Shown piece by piece: positions 32,858 through 43,022 of a DNA stretch of 64,000 nucleotides. The notes under the pieces are model-generated. The model saw only the letters and a program-made list of their open reading frames with translations. It was not told the DNA's origin and searched no databases. The stretch is from Butyrivibrio sp. NC2002 (lineage in GTDB: Bacteria > Bacillota > Clostridia > Lachnospirales > Lachnospiraceae), in NCBI RefSeq assembly GCF_000702265.1, contig NZ_JNKZ01000004.1:124001-188000 (forward strand). Reading direction: 5' to 3'. Position 1 is the first letter of the stretch. Each line of letters starts with the position of its first letter. The translations under genes and the position numbers were made by a program.

Positions 32858-34246
32858 CTATTTAGAAATAATATGTAATGATGTAAAATCCCTTTTTTTC
32901 ACCCACATTACTATTAAATAGACCAGGAAGTATATTATTAGCGAAACTATCTTTGTAAAACAAAAACGGAATCCAACAAACATGATTGATAATGTTAATT
33001 CCGTCAGAAACACTTTATAATACTTCATTTTTTTAGCTGAAAGAATTAGCCCGAATACAAAACTTCTAACACACACAGTAATAACCATTGCTAACACTAC
33101 TGCCATAATACTATTTGCTAATGATGCCATTAAGACGGAAAGCGCAAGACAAAACAAGCACGATAAGGCATTAATTCTAAGAATACTCTTTTCCTTACGC
33201 ATTACCTTCATATATGTATTATATAAAACATAAACCTTTCCATCAAAACATACAATCGGAATCAATAGTCCCAAATACATGAAGCTCTCGCTATATTGTG
33301 GCAACCATTTACCTAGAACCAACTCAATTGGAAAGTAAAAAATATACATACCGCAAATGACTATTCCCACTGTATTATTCAATGCCTCATATATCTCAAG
33401 TAGTTTTTGCTCAGATGCTCTTCGCAACGCAGGAAACAGCACCATGCTAACTTGTTGCATGAATTGCATGATAAAATTCGTCAATGATATAGCCAAAGAT
33501 ACTTTTCCAAATGACTCTAAACTCCACTTTTTATCAACAATTATCCTTCCTATCCCAAGTATAAATGTGTTCGAAATATTAGAAATTGTTAGATTGATCC
33601 CTACCCTACAGTTGTCAAACAATTCCTTAATATACTCTTTTTTTATGTTTCCTAGTCCAAATACAATTTTTTGTCCATATATCACACAATATATAAGAGA
33701 AAGCAGCTGCGCAAACACATATACTTGAATATACTGTCTCAAATCATTTTGTCCATTCATAATGAAAAACAAGTATATTCCTAATACAATCAGTTTGAAT
33801 ATCATTATCGATATAGAATATCTTATAGTATTATTAGTGGCCTGAAATATATATCCCAAAAACCATGCTTCATTGGCAAATAAACCATAGAGAAAAACGC
33901 TTCTCCAAACATATATCCTTACAGCATCATCAATAATCATGGATAAAGCTAAATTACTTAACAAGCCAATTACGACGAGCCACGTTAGCATAGACCAAAA
34001 GCAGAACGACAACATATTATAATTCAACTTTTCGTACTCTTCGCCGCCAAATTTAAGGTAAACGCCATCAGACAATCCAAAATGCAATAGGCCTATGTAC
34101 GATATGCCAAATATCATTAATTGAAAATATGAATACTGAGTCACTCCTAGTATTTTAGGAAGTAATAAAGATATCGTTATACTTGTTAATACAGATATAA
34201 ATTGAGCAAAAAAGGCAATTATCAAATTCCGCTTAAAGCTTTTCAT
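32858..34246 (-). CDS. Polysaccharide flippase (Wzx-like, MATE/MOP superfamily)
   Basis: The 462-residue protein has about twelve membrane helices and starts FKRNLIIAFFAQFISVLTS, with SLLLPKILGVTQYSYFQL, typical of O-antigen/teichuronic acid flippases. It should move lipid-linked glycan repeat units across the membrane. It is the last gene of the exopolysaccharide operon (41746 to 32858) and starts one base after the HAD gene ends. The base composition is clearly A/T-richer than the genes at 13-26 kb, as in the whole cluster. Confidence 0.88.
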   Translation of the reverse strand: MKSFKRNLIIAFFAQFISVLTSITISLLLPKILGVTQYSYFQLMIFGISYIGLLHFGLSDGVYLKFGGEEYEKLNYNMLSFCFWSMLTWLVVIGLLSNLALSMIIDDAVRIYVWRSVFLYGLFANEAWFLGYIFQATNNTIRYSISIMIFKLIVLGIYLFFIMNGQNDLRQYIQVYVFAQLLSLIYCVIYGQKIVFGLGNIKKEYIKELFDNCRVGINLTISNISNTFILGIGRIIVDKKWSLESFGKVSLAISLTNFIMQFMQQVSMVLFPALRRASEQKLLEIYEALNNTVGIVICGMYIFYFPIELVLGKWLPQYSESFMYLGLLIPIVCFDGKVYVLYNTYMKVMRKEKSILRINALSCLFCLALSVLMASLANSIMAVVLAMVITVCVRSFVFGLILSAKKMKYYKVFLTELTLSIMFVGFRFCFTKIVSLIIYFLVYLIVMWVKKRDFTSLHIISK

Positions 34247-34247
34247 A

Positions 34248-36113
34248 TTATTTCTTCCCTTTTCCTAACACTTTTCTCATTAGCAAGTAATAATCAAGAT
34301 ATGGCATTTCTATTTTGAATATTTCTTTAAAAAATGCTGTCTTTATTCCAGCTTGATTAAAGTCATTTATAAAGTCCTTAAAGTGACTGCAATAATAAAA
34401 AAAGCTTCTAGCGGATACCATCTTCCGTACAGTGCCTTTGGATCTCGATATAGCAATATCTTTCAAAATTGATATATCATCCAACCTTGGATTATTTAAA
34501 AAATTCTCTATATTTTTAATTGCTATACTACTGCTTGCCTCTCGATGCACTGAATCAATATATAATTTTCGTTTTAAAACATAATCAATTGCCCCTCTTT
34601 GTAATTCAGAATGAACATACCTTTCATCTACTTCATTCGTTTTTAACAATTCTTCCTTCCCAAGTATTGGAGTCAAATCTTTAGAATAGCCATTAACGGT
34701 TCCATGCTCTGCAGTAAAAAAGAATTCAAAAAAAGCTATTGCTGATTTAACTACCTGGTAAAATTTTTCTTTACCACGACCAAACAAGAAGCCTTCTGCT
34801 GCTATTTCCTTTGAAACCACCCTTTCAGAATATGGAACAATTCCAAGATATACTCCCTTTAGTATCCCTCTATTTCCATTAATTATCTTTTCTAGCGAAT
34901 ACTGCATATTGCCAAACCATCCAATGTCAATAATCAGCGAATTCTCGGTAAGTCCCTGTTTCAATAAGTAATCTTTTAAAAACTTCTCTTGTATTATTGA
35001 ATTTTTATTTATATCTTCTTTAAACAGCTCATATAAATCACTTATATTACAATTTGAAATTTTCTCCCTGTCTTGTTTTCCATTTTCATTATTCTGTAAT
35101 ATTCTTGAATCTACCCCTAGCTTATCCAACAATTCAATGTTTGTTTCTCTGCCTGAAACAAAAAAACAATTACTTATCTCAGCATATGTGTTGTAATAGT
35201 GTAGTGTCGGGATAATTAGCGCTTTTCTGGAAGCATAGAAATAACTAGTATATGAATCTGGGTAAAGAAGATCATATGCCTTCTTAATTATCATCCCGTC
35301 TCTTGATAAAAAAAACAGCTTACTTATACCGTATTGCTTTCTTTTTCCATCAATCCAATTTGCAAATTCGTATAAAACCGGTCCGAACAAGCTATATCCC
35401 AGCTGATATTCTCTACTTTCCTTTATGTCACATGTACAACATATAAATTTTGAGTCGCTTATATCAGATTCAATATAATCCTCTTTTCTGCTCAAATAGT
35501 ATTTATCGTAATTATGTTCTTGGTTAAACAAATGTGCTTTAATTCCCATAAGACGAGGAATAAGAAAATCACTTCTGTAATTATCTCCTATGTGTACTAA
35601 TTGGCTTGATTTAATTTTCAAAGTTCTTAATACGAATTTAAAAAGAGATCCATCATATTTTGAAGCTTTGCAATCACATGAACAAAACAAGTCGATATAA
35701 TCAACAATTCCAAAATAACTCAAGTATTTGTCTAAATATTCCTTCGGCCAATACATATCTGAGATAATACAGACTTCTTCTCCTTTTTGTCTCAACTGCT
35801 CTAGTCTTTTTTTCATTTCTCTGTTCACAAAAGCATATCTTAATTCTGTCTCAAACTCCAAATCTATTAGTATTTCTTTACTAACAGATATATCATTAAT
35901 AAAAGAGTAAATATCAAAAATATTATAGTATTCATCTGCAGCTCTAGCCTTTTTTTCAGCAAGTATCCTCTTATCACTAAAATTGTCAGGTAACAGTATC
36001 TTCTTCTCCTTTGCTACACTGACCATTAATTTGAAAATGCAATATGGATGAACAACTATTCGATTAACTAATGTCTCAAATATATCAAACGAGTAAATTT
36101 GTACCTTTTTCAT
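34248..36113 (-). CDS. HAD-superfamily protein of polysaccharide clusters (COG5610-like)
   Basis: The 621-residue cytosolic protein has an N-terminal HAD domain: IYSFDIFETLVNR (motif I, D-x-F-x-T as in dehalogenase-type members), CIISDMYW (motif II) and LVHIGDNYRSDF (motif IV). The C-terminal 400 residues, with FFLSRDGMIIKKAY and a second LIIDIGWFGNMQYSL segment, resemble proteins found only in glycan gene clusters. It is likely a phosphatase or sugar-phosphate processing protein; the exact reaction is unknown. The start at 36113 has AGAGGAA upstream and overlaps the polymerase gene by 29 bp. Confidence 0.75.
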   Translation of the reverse strand: MKKVQIYSFDIFETLVNRIVVHPYCIFKLMVSVAKEKKILLPDNFSDKRILAEKKARAADEYYNIFDIYSFINDISVSKEILIDLEFETELRYAFVNREMKKRLEQLRQKGEEVCIISDMYWPKEYLDKYLSYFGIVDYIDLFCSCDCKASKYDGSLFKFVLRTLKIKSSQLVHIGDNYRSDFLIPRLMGIKAHLFNQEHNYDKYYLSRKEDYIESDISDSKFICCTCDIKESREYQLGYSLFGPVLYEFANWIDGKRKQYGISKLFFLSRDGMIIKKAYDLLYPDSYTSYFYASRKALIIPTLHYYNTYAEISNCFFVSGRETNIELLDKLGVDSRILQNNENGKQDREKISNCNISDLYELFKEDINKNSIIQEKFLKDYLLKQGLTENSLIIDIGWFGNMQYSLEKIINGNRGILKGVYLGIVPYSERVVSKEIAAEGFLFGRGKEKFYQVVKSAIAFFEFFFTAEHGTVNGYSKDLTPILGKEELLKTNEVDERYVHSELQRGAIDYVLKRKLYIDSVHREASSSIAIKNIENFLNNPRLDDISILKDIAISRSKGTVRKMVSARSFFYYCSHFKDFINDFNQAGIKTAFFKEIFKIEMPYLDYYLLMRKVLGKGKK

Positions 36114-37326
36114 TCGAGTATTCCTCTTGAATGTATGCATTTGATAAAATTAACAATTGCAGAAAAAAGAAAAATCTAACGCCTATCATTGATTCGCTCT
36201 GACAACACAAAAAGAAAACAAATGTGACATATCCTATAAATGTACTAATTTCTTGGTTTATATAGTGTGTATTAATGAGATATGCACATATAAAAATCAT
36301 AATCATGAAAAGACCAAATAGGGCAATTCCACCTGTATAGAAAATATCCAAAAACCCGTTTTGAGTGGTATTTACTGATGCAGGTGTTTTTAATCTGGCC
36401 GCCATACTTACACCATATTCAGCTCCATACCCCCATATTGGGCTATCAGCAATGACATTTATAGCTTTTTCCCATAAATGCACTCTTCCAGATAATGACA
36501 CGGTCTTATGCAAAAGCTTCTCTATAAAGAAAGAAAACATTCTCTGTATTCTAAAAAAAACCAAAAGTACAAAGAAAACTAAGTCCAACAAAAAAGCGTT
36601 AGTAAAGTTTAATAATGGTATATTTTTAGGTAAAACAAATATAGCAAGTATACATAGCCAACATGTAACCAGCCCTCCCGCACTACCTGCTCCTATCAAA
36701 ATTGACGAAGAAAAATTGATTCGAACTATTGTGAATGAGGCAATTATCATGTATATAATAAATCTAATCCTTGCTTTTTTGTTAAAATGGTAATTCATCC
36801 ATTCAAGGTAAAAACCTATAATATAGGTTAGTGTCATACCATTTCGAATTCCTAACAGCCAACATGCATCTGTCCACCAACCAGTAATTGTCCTAAACCT
36901 ATATAATCCATGTGGCGCCACCAATACAGACAAGCAGTTTCCATAAATCAATAATTCAAACACTATTAATATACAACTAATAAAGTTTTCCCTAATATAT
37001 ACTGACATCAAGTATGCTGTTACTACAGCTCCTATCGCAGAAACAAATTGAAAACCAATAGTTTTTACATCTCCAGCCTTAATATATGTGATTGATAACA
37101 TGAATGCATAATACAATAACGTAGTCAAAAAAATATAAGGATACTTTCCACCTTTAATCATCAAAAATAGGACTATAGAAAAGCTTATAACCTTCATAAC
37201 ATCGAATACCCTATCCAAATAATGAAGTTGTGAAAAATAAGCAGGCTCAAAATAAACAAATAGCATCAGTACCCAAAACAATTCATTGCTTAATAAATTT
37301 TCTTTTCTTACTAAACGAATATTCAT
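36085..37326 (-). CDS. O-antigen polymerase/ligase-like membrane protein (Wzy)
   Basis: The 413-residue protein has ten or more membrane helices and a large outside loop before the last ones, with the segments SGRVHLWEKAINVI and PIWGYGAEYG that are typical of the O-antigen polymerase/ligase family. It should join repeat units delivered by the flippase at 32858-34246. It lies in the middle of the operon, 23 bp after the GT2 gene. Confidence 0.85.
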   Translation of the reverse strand: MNIRLVRKENLLSNELFWVLMLFVYFEPAYFSQLHYLDRVFDVMKVISFSIVLFLMIKGGKYPYIFLTTLLYYAFMLSITYIKAGDVKTIGFQFVSAIGAVVTAYLMSVYIRENFISCILIVFELLIYGNCLSVLVAPHGLYRFRTITGWWTDACWLLGIRNGMTLTYIIGFYLEWMNYHFNKKARIRFIIYMIIASFTIVRINFSSSILIGAGSAGGLVTCWLCILAIFVLPKNIPLLNFTNAFLLDLVFFVLLVFFRIQRMFSFFIEKLLHKTVSLSGRVHLWEKAINVIADSPIWGYGAEYGVSMAARLKTPASVNTTQNGFLDIFYTGGIALFGLFMIMIFICAYLINTHYINQEISTFIGYVTFVFFLCCQSESMIGVRFFFFLQLLILSNAYIQEEYSNEKGTNLLV

Positions 37327-37349
37327 ATGCTAAATAATCCCCATATTTT

Positions 37350-38321
37350 CTAACCTATCATCTTCCTTAGTGCTGTACCTATAACATGCCCTTTTCGTCT
37401 ACCCATATAAGACAGAATCGTCTCCAAAAATAATTTTTTATTATTCATAAAGATAAAGTGTAAATCTCTGTATTTAAGAATTCTTTCCCACATGATTCTA
37501 ATTACTTCTTGTTCCTCCCAGGGAACTTGTAAGAAAACACTAAATACAGCCATAAAGGCTCTAGCCTTTACCGCCTTCAAAACATCATATGGAGCGTTTT
37601 CATAATACCCCATCATCTCATTAGTAATGTCAAGAATAATTTGCTTTTTTCCAATATTGTTATTTCTTATAATGCCATCATTTCTTTTTCTATAGGCGTA
37701 TAATTTCATATCTATAACAGAAATAGTATCTTGTCTCCAAAATATCTTATATAAGACTGCAAGATCCTCAAAGTATCCTTGCGGAAATTTATAATCTTCG
37801 AAAATCTTTCTATTATAAATCTTGAACTGGGCTCCAGTGCATATTTTTTCCAGCATCATGAGTTTTATAAAATCTTCATGATTGTAAGTAGTAATAAACT
37901 TTTCAATATCTTCACTTTGATCAAAAACAACTGAACTTTCATTACTCTCATAAAACGATACATATTTTCGAGTTGTTGCAATTTCTGTTCCTGTTTTTTC
38001 TATTGCATATACCATCAGTTCGACAAACTCATTAGACACAAAATCATCGCTATCAACGAACATGAAATAATCGCCATTTGCCCTTGATATTCCTTCATTC
38101 CTAGCAGCCGATAATCCCTTATTATCTTGATGAATTATTACTATTTCTGGATATCTAAGCTTATAATCCATACACACTTGTAATGAGTTATCCGTTGAGC
38201 CATCATCAACTATTATTATTTCCGTTTTTTTATATGTCTGATTCAAAACAGAATCCAGGCATTTTGGTAAATACTTTTCTACATTAAAAACAGGTATTAT
38301 TACGCTCACCAAAGGTATCAT
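37350..38321 (-). CDS. GT2 family glycosyltransferase
   Basis: The 323-residue protein has a GT-A fold. VSVIIPVFNVEKYLPKCLDS starts the nucleotide-binding part, IIIVDDGSTDNS follows, and the D-x-D-like metal site is FMFVDSDDF (about 90-98). It adds one sugar to the growing lipid-linked repeat. The start overlaps the end of the pyruvyl transferase gene by 38 bp. AAGGA lies eight bases before the ATG. Confidence 0.92.
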   Translation of the reverse strand: MIPLVSVIIPVFNVEKYLPKCLDSVLNQTYKKTEIIIVDDGSTDNSLQVCMDYKLRYPEIVIIHQDNKGLSAARNEGISRANGDYFMFVDSDDFVSNEFVELMVYAIEKTGTEIATTRKYVSFYESNESSVVFDQSEDIEKFITTYNHEDFIKLMMLEKICTGAQFKIYNRKIFEDYKFPQGYFEDLAVLYKIFWRQDTISVIDMKLYAYRKRNDGIIRNNNIGKKQIILDITNEMMGYYENAPYDVLKAVKARAFMAVFSVFLQVPWEEQEVIRIMWERILKYRDLHFIFMNNKKLFLETILSYMGRRKGHVIGTALRKMIG

Positions 38322-39498
38322 TCTCGAGTCCTTTTTTTATCACATGATCTATAAATTGATATGAAGACTTTCTAAAATCTTCTATTTTATTATCAACCAC
38401 TTCATAATCACTAATTAAATCCTCAGTTTTTATTTCTTTTTTTTCATCAATAATACCATGCTTTAAATTGAGTCTTCGCATTATCGAATATAATCTGTTA
38501 TTTGTTGAAATAGTGCTTTTATCACTATATCTCATATACAATCCAACTTTTTTATGATGAATTAGTGATAATAAAAAGCAATGATAAGAATCTGTAAATA
38601 TTACATTGGCATTCCTAATATAGTTTACAAACATGCCTGGCGAAAGAGATACATAGAATTTATCATATATTTTTTCATCTTCTTTAATATATTCATCTAG
38701 ATGGATCAACCCTACGGTCGTCAGCCCCCGTTTTTTTGCATACTCAACAGCTCTTCTTCTATGCAATTTGTTATTCCCTAAAAAATAAATAAAAACATAA
38801 TTGATTTCTGGTATATCCTCATTCGGAATGATAGACTCCCACTCTTGTTTATTCAACATAAGCACAGGGTCTGCCACCATCGGCGGAGTTATTCCTACCA
38901 GATCATTAACTAACCTTACACCCGCTTCTTCTCTTACTGAGATACAATCAATATTTCTAAGCATATTTGAATATACATTTTTATATCTAGGTAAAATATA
39001 GTCCACGCCAAAACTAGGGGCATAACATACCTTTTTCACTCTTTCCAAATCCCAGGCAAAGCTAAGATCATATACGTTAGTAAGGACACTTGATGGAAGC
39101 CAAACCTGATCACTGCCAAGTATCACGTATTCATAGTTCTCTGCGATTATTTTTGCGTCATTGAAGTCATCTATTACCCTCGTCAGAGAAAGATTTTTTT
39201 TTAAAAAAGATTCAAATTCTTTATAACGCATATCACATGCCATGTCATATTTTCTATTAAATTTTCTAATAACTCTGCTAAAATATAGTTTCCCTTTGCT
39301 GTGAAATATATATGAAAGTTGTAGATTTGCCAAATAAAAGTGTACCTTTTTCTGTCTAATCACACTCCACAACTTTTCTAAGTTTAACACCTCCGCCCTA
39401 AGGCCTACTTTTTCAAATAGCCTTTGAGTCGCAACTGCCTGAACAGCTGCTCCATAATTTACTGTTTTATATCCCACAACAATTAGTGCTTTTTCCAT
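38284..39498 (-). CDS. Polysaccharide pyruvyl transferase family protein
   Basis: The 404-residue protein starts with VVGYKTVNYGAAVQAVATQR, contains YVILGSDQVW and FTDSYHCFLLSLI, which are hallmarks of the CsaB/WcaK pyruvyl transferase family. It probably adds pyruvate ketals to a sugar of the exopolysaccharide, giving negative charge. Members often occur next to FrhB-like iron-sulfur proteins, exactly as here (39508-40698). Confidence 0.9.
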   Translation of the reverse strand: MEKALIVVGYKTVNYGAAVQAVATQRLFEKVGLRAEVLNLEKLWSVIRQKKVHFYLANLQLSYIFHSKGKLYFSRVIRKFNRKYDMACDMRYKEFESFLKKNLSLTRVIDDFNDAKIIAENYEYVILGSDQVWLPSSVLTNVYDLSFAWDLERVKKVCYAPSFGVDYILPRYKNVYSNMLRNIDCISVREEAGVRLVNDLVGITPPMVADPVLMLNKQEWESIIPNEDIPEINYVFIYFLGNNKLHRRRAVEYAKKRGLTTVGLIHLDEYIKEDEKIYDKFYVSLSPGMFVNYIRNANVIFTDSYHCFLLSLIHHKKVGLYMRYSDKSTISTNNRLYSIMRRLNLKHGIIDEKKEIKTEDLISDYEVVDNKIEDFRKSSYQFIDHVIKKGLENDTFGERNNTCF

Positions 39499-39507
39499 TT
39501 GCCACCC

Positions 39508-40698
39508 CTAAAACCTAACCACCGCTTTCATTCTATTAAAGAGTCTTCTTGCAAGTGTGTATAATTGAAGTCTGTATAATATTTCTCTACATGTTTTTTT
39601 TATTATTACTTTTGTATTTATCGGAAAATACTTGTTAATAAGCTGCTCTGTTGAAATATTATTTAAATCCATTAAAAACTTCTCTCTATTCATATTTTTC
39701 TCTACTGAACTTGTCATTTCATAAGCCGAATCCACCAAGCTTTTTGAATCAACTTCCTTATAAAAAAATCTCTCCTTTATTGCTTCAAATACTCTACATC
39801 CTTTCTCTGTATGAACAATCATCTTAGATGTACCAACATTTTCATTTAAATCAACATTAAACTTACTATTATCAAATGAATCCCATATAGTAAAATCACT
39901 TACTCTATCTATTTTTTTAAAACTACAGTGATAGCAAGATTCACGATCGCATATATCAGAAAAAAAAGCTCTGAGCATTTGATCATACTCAGTCCCCTGT
40001 AGGTATCGCGATCCATCCTCATACAAAATATTCATTTGACTATACTGATACCCTTTTGATTTGTCCCTAAAGCAAACATCTTTAATCACTTTAGACTTTT
40101 GCCTAAAGCTTATATATTTTCTCCACAATAGTGGGGAAGCCACTCCGTGACATACTACGTCGATAGTTACTAATTTAGGATATTCTTTTCCTAAAAATGA
40201 TAATAACCCCTCAACTTGACATGGCGTTCCACTGAAGCACACATGTCTATCACTTATCAAATCAGCTTTAACACTTCTATATATGTCACCCATATCACTT
40301 TGAACATATTTACTTTTTTTTAATTTATTTAACGCAAGTAAATCCTCAACTGCAATGTGTCTTACACAAAACTCATTATCAAATGCCGCTCCGTATACCC
40401 TGCCATTCAACTCAATTATATATTTAGCTATTTCAGGAAAAACCGCTCCAGATGTACTTTCGAATAAAGCGTTTTTATCCTTATTTTGTAGTATATAGCC
40501 CCTTTTTTTATTATTGTTTTCTGCCATATTATTTAAAACCGGACAAGCTTTAGTGCACATAAAACATCCTACGCACTTCTCATAATCGACTCTTGGATAC
40601 TTGAATCCAGCTTCATCTTCAATCATTTTTATTCCATTATAGTTACAAGTAGCGTAGCAAGCAGAGCAGCCTGTACATTTATCTTTTTCAGCAAGCAT
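39508..40698 (-). CDS. FrhB-like iron-sulfur protein of polysaccharide cluster
   Basis: The 396-residue protein has two 4Fe-4S ferredoxin motifs, CTGCSACYATC and CVGCFMCTKACP, and a C-terminal domain like coenzyme F420 hydrogenase beta subunit (CFSGTPCQVEGLLSFLG and IDVVCHGVASPLLW). In glycan operons this family is paired with pyruvyl transferases; it may reduce or protect a substrate, but the reaction is unproven. The start at 40698 has GGGGA eight bases before it; a second ATG at 40713 has none. Confidence 0.88.
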   Translation of the reverse strand: MLAEKDKCTGCSACYATCNYNGIKMIEDEAGFKYPRVDYEKCVGCFMCTKACPVLNNMAENNNKKRGYILQNKDKNALFESTSGAVFPEIAKYIIELNGRVYGAAFDNEFCVRHIAVEDLLALNKLKKSKYVQSDMGDIYRSVKADLISDRHVCFSGTPCQVEGLLSFLGKEYPKLVTIDVVCHGVASPLLWRKYISFRQKSKVIKDVCFRDKSKGYQYSQMNILYEDGSRYLQGTEYDQMLRAFFSDICDRESCYHCSFKKIDRVSDFTIWDSFDNSKFNVDLNENVGTSKMIVHTEKGCRVFEAIKERFFYKEVDSKSLVDSAYEMTSSVEKNMNREKFLMDLNNISTEQLINKYFPINTKVIIKKTCREILYRLQLYTLARRLFNRMKAVVRF

Positions 40699-40747
40699 AA
40701 CAACATTCCCCATACACTAAGTTGTTCTCATTATTAATATCTGGATA

Positions 40748-41746
40748 CTAATCCTTAGAAACAATCATTACATCATACTTCAAGGGTTTGATATATGAAT
40801 AAATAACCCCTGTGAAAAAAGTACAAAATATTCCATTAAATGAAAACAAAACTCTTGCCAATTTTTTAATCGCTCCTGCTTGCTCGTCTGCAGCTTTCAT
40901 TTCTTTCCATTCTGAATCATTTTTAAATTTTAAATAGTAATTGACCATTGGATGCTCATGTCCAACTCCATTTTGCCATGGCCTTCTTACCAAAAAACTA
41001 TTGGTAAAATGTATAATGCATGGTCTAATCTTGGCATCATCATAATCCGACTCATTATACATAAATCTGGACTTTCTATATAATTTTAATTCTTGATATG
41101 AAAAAACACATTTTATTGTCGTTAGATTATACCTAGGTGCTAGAGTTTTTATTTTTCCTTTTAAAACATAATTAATAATTCCTTCATCTGGATATTCCAT
41201 TTTCTTTTCATGATTTAAGTCAATTAACTCACCTACTCTTTTCTCGACTTCCAACTCTCTCCATTTCTTAACATCCATTAATAAAACTCCAGAATTGTAG
41301 TAAGGCCAAGAATCATCCAAGCAGCAATTCCTTTTATGCATTTTACTCATGCACTCATAAACCGCAGCACACGCATTTCCTTCTAAATCTATATTTATTA
41401 GCTCCGTTATTCTATCAGTAATAATGGTATCACAATCCAAGTATAGCACCCTGTCATCTCGAAGTTCGTCGCCTAAAATAGTCAAGAAAAAAAGTCTATA
41501 GAATATATTTGCAGGCCATTTTCCCATCCCATAAATTGATATTGATAAGTTGGCATTATAGAATTTTACTTCTCGACCATATCGTGCGGACGTTCGTTTA
41601 ATCTTCTCTTTGTTACTCTGTGAAATGCCATCATCTATAATAAAAACATTAATTTCATCGTCCTTAACATTACTGGCATACAGTGATAATAACGATATCC
41701 CAAGAAGATGTGCATAATTATCATCGCTTACATAAACTACTGTCAT
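40748..41746 (-). CDS. GT8 family glycosyltransferase
   Basis: The 332-residue protein begins TVVYVSDDNYAHLLGISLLS, has the D-x-D metal site in VLYLDCDTII and the NSGVLLMD segment, as expected for retaining GT8 galactosyl- or glucosyltransferases. The strong GGGAGG site and its position suggest it is the first gene of the exopolysaccharide operon. A 257-bp gap precedes it and should hold the promoter. Confidence 0.92.
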   Translation of the reverse strand: MTVVYVSDDNYAHLLGISLLSLYASNVKDDEINVFIIDDGISQSNKEKIKRTSARYGREVKFYNANLSISIYGMGKWPANIFYRLFFLTILGDELRDDRVLYLDCDTIITDRITELINIDLEGNACAAVYECMSKMHKRNCCLDDSWPYYNSGVLLMDVKKWRELEVEKRVGELIDLNHEKKMEYPDEGIINYVLKGKIKTLAPRYNLTTIKCVFSYQELKLYRKSRFMYNESDYDDAKIRPCIIHFTNSFLVRRPWQNGVGHEHPMVNYYLKFKNDSEWKEMKAADEQAGAIKKLARVLFSFNGIFCTFFTGVIYSYIKPLKYDVMIVSKD

Positions 41747-42003
41747 GCTATACCTCCCCTGTTCTTGTTTCTCTTTCGCAACATTTTCTTCTTTATATAT
41801 TCACCGGCCACACAAAAATGCTTTTTATCATTCTCCATGATAGAAGCCTATATTTTAGAGTAATAACGATATTTTTTCCTGGATATCAGAGAATTATGCG
41901 AAAGCAAGGAAACATGATATACTCATAATGTCTAAGAATACTAATAGAAGAAACAAATAATGCTCTCTACACTATCTGTTTTAAAGTGACTATTCAAATG
42001 TCC
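41747..42003. other. Gap between exopolysaccharide operon and DarT-like gene
   Basis: The 257 bp should contain the promoter of the minus-strand exopolysaccharide operon, but no convincing -35/-10 pair, terminator or small gene could be defined by eye. Confidence 0.4.
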
Positions 42004-43011
42004 TCACAAAAACACTTCCATCTCCACCGGTACGCTGTTTTTATACATTTCAACACCATCAAATAAGACAGTCGTTAGAACACTTTCTGCATCTGATGGT
42101 ATTTCTACCGGTATTTGAAATCCTATCGCTTCATTATAGTCCACTCTTTTTCTGATTTCTGTTGCCTTTACTTCTTTACCTTGACTGCCTTTTACTGATA
42201 GCAGAATTTTCATATCTATTTGAGCAACTTTAGCCCTTCGTATGGCAGAATCATTAAAGTCAATATCCAACAATCCATTATGAATTCTTAGATTCTTTAC
42301 AAATATTCCATTATAAAAAAAACATTCAAAATTAGGTCGTACATCGATCATAGGTTTGTATTTTTCGTATATGGTAGCTGAACGTTCTCTTAATAAATGC
42401 CTTAGCATAGCCCTTTCTGCCTCACTACGACAAACGATGCCTTTTAAATTACCTTCTAATGGGAATCCTTCTTTACGAATCACCTCTGACATTCTATACT
42501 TCTTTTCAGATTGCCACCTTTCGCCTGAATAAACGGTATTATCATATATTTTTTCAAAGTGAAGTCTTTTAAATGCATCTGTACCTTCTTGCTTTTCATG
42601 TCCGAAACCTGCAATTCCTTGCTCAACAAAGTAGCAATTGTCCATGCTCAGAATCGCATCCGCATCAAAAACAAGAAATACCGGCACTGGGCAACTTGCA
42701 TTCATCTCGATATCTCGTACCATTTCAGGCTTATATCCTTCGCTGTGGTACTGAGTCGGAGTAAGCGGGCGAAAATATAGTCTGGCATAGTCAAAGACTT
42801 CTTCTTTTGTTCTGGATATAACTCTTTCACTCGAATTATCACTGATCATTTTGCCATTCTTTTTTGCTTCATTTCGTGACAATACGATACCCTCTTCAAG
42901 AATATTTACAATATTGTGAATATCAGAAAAATGATACAAATAGTATGGCCAAAATCGATATGCCGTATTAAGTTTTTGAGCCTGTTCAACTAGAATTTCT
43001 TTATATCCCAT
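42004..43011 (-). CDS. darT: DarT-like DNA ADP-ribosyltransferase (DUF4433), C-terminally extended
   Basis: The first 215 of 335 residues match the DarT/DUF4433 family: YYLYHFSDIHNIVNILEEG (NAD-binding start), YARLYFRPLTPTQYHSEGY and a late Glu in CRSEAERAML (Glu197 or Glu199), the probable catalytic residue. DarT toxins attach ADP-ribose to bases in single-stranded DNA and block replication, including that of phage. A further 120 residues of beta-rich sequence are not part of classical DarT (about 210 residues). The gene follows the macro-domain gene by 11 bp; GTGGA lies six bases before the ATG. The extension may bind the partner or DNA. Confidence 0.82.
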   Translation of the reverse strand: MGYKEILVEQAQKLNTAYRFWPYYLYHFSDIHNIVNILEEGIVLSRNEAKKNGKMISDNSSERVISRTKEEVFDYARLYFRPLTPTQYHSEGYKPEMVRDIEMNASCPVPVFLVFDADAILSMDNCYFVEQGIAGFGHEKQEGTDAFKRLHFEKIYDNTVYSGERWQSEKKYRMSEVIRKEGFPLEGNLKGIVCRSEAERAMLRHLLRERSATIYEKYKPMIDVRPNFECFFYNGIFVKNLRIHNGLLDIDFNDSAIRRAKVAQIDMKILLSVKGSQGKEVKATEIRKRVDYNEAIGFQIPVEIPSDAESVLTTVLFDGVEMYKNSVPVEMEVFL

Positions 43012-43022
43012 ACCAATCCACT

